Assembly (NCBI GenBank): GCA_029775875.1
Contig: JARVKD010000010.1
Coordinates: forward strand, 1-35,475
Direction of reading: 5' to 3'
Origin: Nitrososphaeria archaeon
Lineage (GTDB): Archaea > Thermoproteota > Nitrososphaeria > Nitrososphaerales > JACAEJ01
Length of the DNA stretch: 35,475 nt
This document shows positions 28,594 through 35,475 of the stretch, piece by piece (positions within the stretch are counted from its first letter, which is position 1; the number at the start of each line of letters is the position of its first letter). Below the pieces are notes generated by a model that saw only the letters and a list, made by a program, of their open reading frames with translations, did not search any database and was not told the DNA's origin. Made by a program: the position numbers and the translations under genes.

Positions 28594-29151
28594 ATGAGGA
28601 TAATCGTTGCTATAACTGGAGCGAGTGGTGTAGTTTATGGCAAGCGCCTTCTTGAAGTTCTTTCAGATAAGAATATTGAGACTCATTTGATAATAAGTAA
28701 AGGCGCTGAAGAGATAATTACTAGTGAGCTATCATCTAAAAAACACGATATAGAGAAGCTGGCAACTCATGTTTATCAAATGAACGATTTATCATCACCA
28801 TTGTCAAGCGGCTCATTTATTGTAGATGCTATGGTAATAGTTCCGTGCAGCGCCAAGACACTAGCAGGAATCGCTAATGGATACTCGGACAATCTAATCC
28901 TAAGGGCTGCAGAAGTAACGATAAAGCAGGGGAGAAAGTTGATCCTTGTCCCGAGAGAAACACCTATCAGCGCTATTCAGATTGAGAACATGCTAAAACT
29001 GGCAAGAATAGGGGTTGTAATTCTTCCTGCAATGCCTGCCTTTTACCATAATCCAAAGAACATAAACGATCTGATAGACTTCGTAGTTGGAAAGATTCTT
29101 GACAGTCTTGACATAGAGCATAATTTGTTTAAGAGATGGACAGGAAGATAA
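28594..29151 (+). CDS. ubiX: UbiX-family flavin prenyltransferase
   Basis: IIVAITGASGVVYGKRLLEVL; VIVPCSAKTLAGIANGYSDNLILRAAEVTIKQGRKLILVPRETPISAIQIENMLKLARIGVVILPAMPAFYH. Confidence 0.94.
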   Translation: MRIIVAITGASGVVYGKRLLEVLSDKNIETHLIISKGAEEIITSELSSKKHDIEKLATHVYQMNDLSSPLSSGSFIVDAMVIVPCSAKTLAGIANGYSDNLILRAAEVTIKQGRKLILVPRETPISAIQIENMLKLARIGVVILPAMPAFYHNPKNINDLIDFVVGKILDSLDIEHNLFKRWTGR

Positions 29152-29171
29152 GCAAACAAATCGCTTAAAGA

Positions 29172-30710
29172 TCATGATTTGATTATGCCCTTGTAATATT
29201 CTTTGAGAACATGGGTTATGTCCACCTTTGGCACGAAGGTCTTTATGGCTTCTAGCCCAAACCCATAGAACTTGTCTTTATCTTCTTGATACATCTTGAT
29301 TATGCTTAGGAGCCTAGATTTGAATTCATTATAATCTTCCCTATTGATTACTTCAGCCCTTGGGTCTGTGTAGATGTCTATAAGTTCTCTTACGTCTTTT
29401 CCAAAGAACCAGCCGTTAACGCCATCTTTTATTAGTTCTAAAGCACCACCATCACGTGACGATAATGAAGGCACTCCATTAACTCCAGCCTTCATGTAGC
29501 TTGTTCCACAGGCTTCCCAGCCTGAAAAGGGTGTGAATACATTAAGATCTGAGCCTTGCAGGAGTGTTTTTGCCATCTTTAAATCGTAGGTTGGAAGGAA
29601 GAAGACATTGCTGTGATTTTTCGATAGATCGTAGAGGCGCTTCATTCTCTCGATTCCGTCAGGGTCATTGGGATGGGCTTTTCCATCTAGCACATAAATT
29701 GCAGGTAGGTCTCTGTTCTCTTCGATAAATTGCGCTATGAACTCAGGGCGCTTATACTTAACAATTCTTCTCGCACAGGCTATCACTATGCTCTCTTCGT
29801 CTTTAACGTTCTTTAGGTGCTTTAGGTAATTTAGGAGCCTACTCTTAAGCCCTCTATGAGTCATCTTGAAGGATTGTATATCTAAAGCCCCATCAAAATA
29901 GAGTCTTCTAAGCTCTGGGGCCATCCACCTATCAAGATCTATTCCATTTGTTATTTCCTTAATCTTGATCATATAGTGGGGGAATATCTTCTTGATTATT
30001 TCCACCTGTTTAGCAGATACTACAAAGGCTTTCTGAGCTAGGCTCAATCCTATTTCAGTAAGAACGACTTGTGGAGATACAAACTTTGAGCCGAACTCTC
30101 TCTCAATGAGTTCTCGTGGGAATACAGGATGCCCCCAAGGACCTGGCGTGTGAATCACTAGCCTGTAAAGATCATCTAGGGGAAGGATAATCGGGAGAAG
30201 AGCAACATATGCTTCTTGAAGATCGATATAATCTATTTTCTCAATTCCTATTTTATTCTCAATGAACTTGGCTGCTGCTCTAGTCAAAAAGGCGCATTTG
30301 TAGAATTTTTCCTCTATACTATTCTCTATGTAAAGTCTGTCTGTTAAAACCCTTGCCCATTCTGGATTAACGGCTTCAAAGAAAAAAGCTCTAGCTGACT
30401 TATAGGTATATTCCCAAGGCCTGACAGTAACCTCTTCGCCTTTTAATTTGATAGTGAAGACTTCCAAGGGCTTAAGGTTGTCTAAAAACTCTATAGACTG
30501 CTTTTGTGCTATTGGAATAAGTTCATTATTATGCTGTATGTAGTCTACATAGCCACCTCTGTAAAAAAGGGTTAGAACAGCATAATCTATTCCCATTCTA
30601 CCTGCTCCATAAAATTTGTCTCCTTCTAATACACCTAAGCCTCCAGCATAGGTTTGCCCTTCTTCCAACGCCAAGTCCATAGATACACTAACTATAACCA
30701 TTCTCTCCAA
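29172..30710 (-). CDS. Alpha-glucan (glycogen) phosphorylase family, short archaeal form
   Basis: EEGQTYAGGLGVLEGDKFYGAGRMG; IACARRIVKYKRPEFIAQFI; DLNVFTPFSGWEACGTSYMKAGVNGVPSLSSRDGGALEL. Confidence 0.85.
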   Translation of the reverse strand: MERMVIVSVSMDLALEEGQTYAGGLGVLEGDKFYGAGRMGIDYAVLTLFYRGGYVDYIQHNNELIPIAQKQSIEFLDNLKPLEVFTIKLKGEEVTVRPWEYTYKSARAFFFEAVNPEWARVLTDRLYIENSIEEKFYKCAFLTRAAAKFIENKIGIEKIDYIDLQEAYVALLPIILPLDDLYRLVIHTPGPWGHPVFPRELIEREFGSKFVSPQVVLTEIGLSLAQKAFVVSAKQVEIIKKIFPHYMIKIKEITNGIDLDRWMAPELRRLYFDGALDIQSFKMTHRGLKSRLLNYLKHLKNVKDEESIVIACARRIVKYKRPEFIAQFIEENRDLPAIYVLDGKAHPNDPDGIERMKRLYDLSKNHSNVFFLPTYDLKMAKTLLQGSDLNVFTPFSGWEACGTSYMKAGVNGVPSLSSRDGGALELIKDGVNGWFFGKDVRELIDIYTDPRAEVINREDYNEFKSRLLSIIKMYQEDKDKFYGFGLEAIKTFVPKVDITHVLKEYYKGIIKS

Positions 30711-30807
30711 ACTCTCATCAAAGGAGTTGAATAAATAGATTTGGTAAATGGAAAATTAATTAAATAAGAGAATCATATTTTAGCAATTCGCTAAAGAGGC
30801 TAATCAG

Positions 30808-32031
30808 ATGGGCATCATAGGCTCAGAGCAAAGTATCTTTGATCTTCTTGAGGATAGTAATCTTGATTCAGAAGTTAGAGAAGCATTATACAAAAGCCTT
30901 GAAGGGAGGGAAATTAAAAAGGAAGATGCCTATCATCTCATAAAAACTGATAATCTTCAAGTATTGATGTCTGTAGCAAGCATAATTCGAAATAATAGTA
31001 AAGGAAAGCGAATAACATATTCAAGAAAGATATTCATACCCTTGACAAACATTTGCAGAAACAGATGTGGATACTGTGGCTTTAGAAAGGAGCCTAACGA
31101 TAAAGATGCAGAGATCATGAAGCCTAGCAAAGTTCTATCTTTTGCAAAATCTGGTAGCAAAGCTAATTGCACAGAAGCCCTCTTTACTCTGGGCGAAAAG
31201 CCTGAGAAAAAGTATCCAGAAGTTAAGCAAGAATTGAAGAGATTAGGCTACAGTAGCACACTAGAATACTTAAGAGATATGTGTGAATTAGTCATAGAAA
31301 AGACAGGTCTTCTTCCTCACTCTAATCCGGGAGTAATGACGAAGAGGGAATTGGCTGATCTAAAAGATGTAAATGCAAGTATGGGCTTGATGCTAGAGAA
31401 TGTTAGTGATAGATTATGTGATAAAAATGGTCCTCATGAGTTCTCTCCAGGCAAAAGACCCAAGCTAAGATTGGCTACAATTGAGAACGCTGGTCAGTTA
31501 AAGATACCCTTTACTACTGGATTGTTGATAGGAATAGGAGAGTCTCCTGATGAAATAGTAAATTCTCTTTACGCTATTAAGGAAATAAACGAAAAGTATG
31601 GTCATATTCAAGAGATAATAATTCAGAACTTTAGGGCAAAGCCAAAAACTTCTATGCAATCACATCAAGAGCCTAATGTAAAAGATATTGCCAAAATAAT
31701 AGCTTTAGCGAGAATAATATTTCTTGGTAAAATAAACATACAGGCACCACCAAACCTTAGCAATGAATATGATGCTTACCTATCAGCAGGGATAAACGAC
31801 TGGGGTGGAATCTCTCCTATCACAAAAGACTTTGTAAACCCTGAGGCACCATGGCCTGAAATAAATAATCTTAAGAAAGTAACAGAGCAAAAAGGCTTTG
31901 AGTTGAAGGCTAGGCTACCTGTATATCCTGAGTTCATACTGAATAAGGCTGATTTCTTGCCAGAACCTCTTAAAAGTTATATATGCTCCCTTGTTAATGA
32001 TGAGGGCTTTGTCAAGGAGGCTTCTGGTTGA
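30808..32031 (+). CDS. cofG: 7,8-didemethyl-8-hydroxy-5-deazariboflavin synthase subunit CofG
   Basis: FIPLTNICRNRCGYCGFRKEP; CTEALFTLGEKPEKKYPEVK; GLLPHSNPGVMTKREL; IIIQNFRAKPKTSM; WGGISPITKDFVNPEAPWPEI. Confidence 0.95.
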   Translation: MGIIGSEQSIFDLLEDSNLDSEVREALYKSLEGREIKKEDAYHLIKTDNLQVLMSVASIIRNNSKGKRITYSRKIFIPLTNICRNRCGYCGFRKEPNDKDAEIMKPSKVLSFAKSGSKANCTEALFTLGEKPEKKYPEVKQELKRLGYSSTLEYLRDMCELVIEKTGLLPHSNPGVMTKRELADLKDVNASMGLMLENVSDRLCDKNGPHEFSPGKRPKLRLATIENAGQLKIPFTTGLLIGIGESPDEIVNSLYAIKEINEKYGHIQEIIIQNFRAKPKTSMQSHQEPNVKDIAKIIALARIIFLGKINIQAPPNLSNEYDAYLSAGINDWGGISPITKDFVNPEAPWPEINNLKKVTEQKGFELKARLPVYPEFILNKADFLPEPLKSYICSLVNDEGFVKEASG

Positions 32032-33290
32032 GTTTAAATCTGCTTAATTACGATAAACTTCACTCTTTTCTTGAAAAGATACTTCACGATATAGACCCTG
32101 TAGTAGCATCTATTCTCGATAAAGCCATGGGTGGCAAAGAAGTTTCAGTGGAGGAAGGCGTTGAACTTTTCGAAGCTAATGGTATTGAAATGAGTGCTTT
32201 GATACTTGTTGCCGATGAATTAAGACGAGAAAAGGTTGGCGATATAGTCACTTATATCATAAACCGTAACATAAATTTTACAAATATTTGCATAAAGAGG
32301 TGTGGATTCTGCGCCTTCAGCAAAGGCTATAGAGATGAAGATGGCTATTCTTTATCAATAGAAGAAGTAGTCCATAGAGCAAAGGAAGCATGGGAGATAG
32401 GGGCAACGGAAGTTTGCATTCAGGCTGGGCTCCTGCCACGCATGGATGGACATCTTTACATAGATATCTGCAAAGCCATAAAGAAAGAGTTGCCTGAAAT
32501 TCATATCCATGCTTTTTCTCCTGAAGAGATAGTCTATGGTGCCTTAAGATCAGAAACAAGCGTAGAGGATTATTTGAAGATGCTAAAGGAGGCTGGAATA
32601 GGCAGCCTTCCTGGCACATCAGCAGAAATACTTGATGATGAAATAAGAAGGATAATATCTCCTGGTAGGATAAAAACCAAGGATTGGATTAATGTTATTA
32701 AAACTGCTCATAAGATTGGTATACCTACCACTTCGACTATAATGTATGGTCATATAGAGAATTCATTGCATAAAGCCAAGCATATAGCGATAATAAGAGA
32801 TATACAGAAAGAGACTCATGGCATAACTGAATTCGTGCCATTGAGCTTTATTCACTCTGAAGCTCCGATGTATAAAAAAGGTTTGGTGAAAGGCGTTAGA
32901 TCAGGGGCAACAGGATCAGAAGTCATCAAGATGCATGCAGTATCTAGAATAATGCTGAACAATTACATAAATAATATACAGGTCTCTTGGGTAAAGGAAG
33001 GAACAAAGCTTGCGCAATTCTGCTTGAACACTGGTGCCAATGATCTTGGTGGTACTCTGATTGATGAAAGCATATCGAGGGCTGCTGGAGCGACTCATGG
33101 ACAATTCTTGCATCCAAAAGATTTCAGAAAGATCATTAGAGATATAGGTAGAACTCCTGCCCAGAGATCGACTACATACGATTTATTAAAAATCTTTAAA
33201 GATGAAAAGAGTGATGATAAACTAGACAAATTCCAATTCGATGAAAGCAAGCTTGCTTCTATGAGAGTAAATGAATCTATAGGTCTCTAA
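32028..33290 (+). CDS. cofH: 5-amino-6-(D-ribitylamino)uracil--L-tyrosine 4-hydroxyphenyl transferase CofH
   Basis: INFTNICIKRCGFCAFSKGYRDEDGY; CIQAGLLPRMDGHLY; SLPGTSAEILDDEIRRIISPGRI; NDLGGTLIDESISRAAGATHGQ; TTG start with 4-nt overlap of cofG. Confidence 0.95.
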   Translation: MSLNLLNYDKLHSFLEKILHDIDPVVASILDKAMGGKEVSVEEGVELFEANGIEMSALILVADELRREKVGDIVTYIINRNINFTNICIKRCGFCAFSKGYRDEDGYSLSIEEVVHRAKEAWEIGATEVCIQAGLLPRMDGHLYIDICKAIKKELPEIHIHAFSPEEIVYGALRSETSVEDYLKMLKEAGIGSLPGTSAEILDDEIRRIISPGRIKTKDWINVIKTAHKIGIPTTSTIMYGHIENSLHKAKHIAIIRDIQKETHGITEFVPLSFIHSEAPMYKKGLVKGVRSGATGSEVIKMHAVSRIMLNNYINNIQVSWVKEGTKLAQFCLNTGANDLGGTLIDESISRAAGATHGQFLHPKDFRKIIRDIGRTPAQRSTTYDLLKIFKDEKSDDKLDKFQFDESKLASMRVNESIGL

Positions 33291-34017
33291 CAATGGTGGC
33301 AATTCTGTCTATTAAATAATCTAACATTAGTCTTCCTTTTTCTACCGATGCTTTGCTAGGAGCACCAATAACCCCTGAATCGCTTATCTCCTTTGTTTTC
33401 CATGAAAATGCAACTTCTCTCTTTGATGCTTCAAACGTTAGATGAGGTTTTAGCTTAGGAGATTCGTCTATGCACTTGTCCATTTTCACTTTATCTGGGC
33501 ATATTGTAAGCATCAAAGATGTCTCAAGTTCATCGGCATGCCCCAATTCACCTTCTTTTGAATCTCTTATCTTATTGAAGACTTTCTTAACGATACTCAA
33601 CAATGTGAAAGAGTATAATGATATGTTCAATTCATCCTTTATGAGTTGAATAGCACTCTCTATAGTCGCTCTATTACCACCATGACCGTTTATTATGAAT
33701 ATCTTCTTAAAGCCATGCTTTGCTAAACTTGAACATAAATTCTTTAAAAGAGCTATTAACGTCAAAGGGTCCAAAGATACTGTTCCTGAAAAGTCCATAT
33801 GCTCGATAGAAAAGCCAAAGTTTATTGGAGGAGTTAGAGCAGTGTCTAATTTCTCTGCCACTCTCTTCGCTACCTCAAAGGCTATTATAGTATCTGTGGA
33901 AAGAGGCAAATGAGGTCCATGTTGCTCCAAGCTTCCTATTGGGATCAATACTTTATCAGTCCTTTTCTTAAGTTCATCCACTTCTTGCCAAGTTAAATCT
34001 GGAAGATAATTCTTCAA
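33277..34017 (-). CDS. arfB: Creatininase-family amidohydrolase, likely FAPy deformylase ArfB
   Basis: VLIPIGSLEQHGPHLPLSTDTIIA; FIINGHGGNRATIESA; GELGHADELETSLML; adjacent to ArfC-like reductase and cofGH. Confidence 0.82.
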   Translation of the reverse strand: MKNYLPDLTWQEVDELKKRTDKVLIPIGSLEQHGPHLPLSTDTIIAFEVAKRVAEKLDTALTPPINFGFSIEHMDFSGTVSLDPLTLIALLKNLCSSLAKHGFKKIFIINGHGGNRATIESAIQLIKDELNISLYSFTLLSIVKKVFNKIRDSKEGELGHADELETSLMLTICPDKVKMDKCIDESPKLKPHLTFEASKREVAFSWKTKEISDSGVIGAPSKASVEKGRLMLDYLIDRIATIVRDL

Positions 34018-34021
34018 AATC

Positions 34022-34696
34022 TCACCTTAAAGGTTTATAGATTAAAACTACCTCATCCCCATGCTGCTCAACCTTATGAAGTTTTACCTTAATGCCTTCT
34101 TCCATTTTTTCAACACCATTTCCCTCAACAAGAGTTATGGCATCTTTTCCTCCAACTATAAAGGGTCCTATGGTAACTTGCAATTCGTCGAACAAGCCTT
34201 GACTTATAATACTCCAATTGACATTACCTCCACCTTCTATGAGAACCTTCTTTATACCCATATCTTTAAGACTCTTGAGCAAAATAGTCAGATCGACATT
34301 TTCTCCTTCTCCACATACTATGACCTTTGCTCCAGCCTCTTTCAGTTCATTAATTCGATCAATCGGTGCTCTTTTTGTGACAGCAATAATGGTTGGAGCC
34401 TCTTTGTCTGAAATTATCCTTGATTTGATAGGAGTCTTGGCTTTGCTATCTATGACTACTCTTATAGGGTTCTTTCCCTCACAATATTTTACTTTCAAAG
34501 AAGGATCGTCTATGAGAACTGTGTTTATGCCAATCATTATAGCATCTACAGATGCTCTTATCTTATGAACCCTGACAAGATCATCCTTGCTCGATATTTT
34601 AGAGTCTCCTTTCTTCGTTGCTATCTTGCCATCTATCGTCATGGCTGCATTCAATATTACATATGGTCTATAATCATCGGTTTGGTAAAGAACCAT
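34022..34696 (-). CDS. arfC: 2,5-diamino-6-(ribosylamino)-4(3H)-pyrimidinone 5'-phosphate reductase (ArfC/RIB7-like)
   Basis: RPYVILNAAMTIDGKIATKKGDSKISSKDDLVRVHKIRASVDAIMIGINTVLIDDPSL; KKVLIEGGGNVNWSIISQGLFDEL. Confidence 0.93.
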   Translation of the reverse strand: MVLYQTDDYRPYVILNAAMTIDGKIATKKGDSKISSKDDLVRVHKIRASVDAIMIGINTVLIDDPSLKVKYCEGKNPIRVVIDSKAKTPIKSRIISDKEAPTIIAVTKRAPIDRINELKEAGAKVIVCGEGENVDLTILLKSLKDMGIKKVLIEGGGNVNWSIISQGLFDELQVTIGPFIVGGKDAITLVEGNGVEKMEEGIKVKLHKVEQHGDEVVLIYKPLR

Positions 34697-35475
34697 AAAC
34701 TATCTCACCATTTATCATAACTGCTTGAATGTCATCAGGTCTTACTCTATGCACTATAGCATTGATAGGATCTTTTGTAGATTCAAGGTTTTTTGTATTC
34801 ATTTTTATGAAGACAGCATCAGCCTTCTTTCCTTCTTCTATTGAGCCTATCTCTTTGTCTAACTTTAGAGTTTTTGCAGAGTTTATAGTTGCCATCTTAA
34901 AAATATCCTTTGATGATACTGCTGATGAATCTCTCTCTAATGCTCTTAAAATTCTTGATGCATAGTCCATTTCACGAAATAGGTCTGGCGAATTTAGCAT
35001 AACGTTATCAGTTCCAAGAGCGATGGTTATTCCTTTTTTCATCATCTTAGTTATTGGAGGTAATCCCAAGCCTAGAATAGAGTTGGCTCTCGGACAGCAT
35101 ATTATCGGCATGTTTGCTTTTGAAACTAGTTCTATATCCTCTTCTCTTGCTTGAGTTAAATGAACGATAAAGTCTGGATCAAGGTTTTTTAAAGCTCTCT
35201 CAACTTCACTCCTATGAAAATTCTTTAGAGAGAAATCCATGGAGTATTTATCCTCACATGCATGAATTGCGCAAATCTTCTTCTTACTCTTTGTTAATTT
35301 CGATATTTCATTCATGGCTTTATCTGTATATTCATTTGGACCGCTTAATCCTATTCCATCACATATCTTCAACATTTCATTTACTTCTCTAATTTTATCT
35401 TCTGGCATAGCATAATTCTTTACAACATCATTTTCATCAAAATAATAGTCAGGTCTTCCCAGAATTACAGCTTTC
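34674..35475 (-). CDS. Metal-dependent amidohydrolase/deaminase family protein, N-terminus truncated by window edge
   Basis: Frame stays open to the window end (...KAVILGRPDYYFDENDVVKNYAMPEDKI); AIHACE, FIVHLTQA, ICCPRANSILGLGLPPI, ALGTDNVMLNSPDLF, SAKTLKLDKEIGSIEEGKKADAVFI as in cytosine/SAH/MTA deaminase-type amidohydrolases. Confidence 0.85.
   Translation of the reverse strand, partial: KAVILGRPDYYFDENDVVKNYAMPEDKIREVNEMLKICDGIGLSGPNEYTDKAMNEISKLTKSKKKICAIHACEDKYSMDFSLKNFHRSEVERALKNLDPDFIVHLTQAREEDIELVSKANMPIICCPRANSILGLGLPPITKMMKKGITIALGTDNVMLNSPDLFREMDYASRILRALERDSSAVSSKDIFKMATINSAKTLKLDKEIGSIEEGKKADAVFIKMNTKNLESTKDPINAIVHRVRPDDIQAVMINGEIVYGSLPNR

Noticed and set aside
34061-34568. Plus-strand ORFs within arfC
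   Set aside because: Shadow ORFs opposite a clearly assigned reductase.

Overview
Archaeal chromosomal window: AT-rich, densely packed, with archaeal RadA, TFE, Rpo7/Spt4, eS24/eS31, Taw1, aTrm56, TreT and F420/archaeal-riboflavin genes. Both window edges cut genes: a MoaA 5' fragment at 1-286 and an amidohydrolase running off 35475. No CRISPR array, IS element, phage or rRNA is visible. Main content: molybdopterin genes (moaA, moaB, moaC); a trehalose locus (GT4 glycosyltransferase, OtsB-like phosphatase, TreT-like synthase); AsnRS and RadA; a MtaA-like URO-D-fold methyltransferase; HflX, aTrm56, TFE and an HD protein; an initiator tRNA with two introns; an HExxH protein overlapping a nucleotidyltransferase/Bud32-like kinase fusion; a ribosomal/RNA polymerase cluster; several radical SAM enzymes; UbiX; glucan phosphorylase; and convergent cofG-cofH versus (amidohydrolase)-arfC-arfB. 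Strongest leads: (1) the initiator tRNA split by two T-arm introns, where the second BHB motif appears to need prior removal of the first; (2) a metal-dependent amidohydrolase overlapping arfC-arfB and facing cofGH, a candidate for the unassigned deaminase of archaeal riboflavin/F420 precursor synthesis; (3) the NTase-kinase fusion coupled to a putative metalloprotease. All functional calls come from reading motifs by eye; no database search was run.
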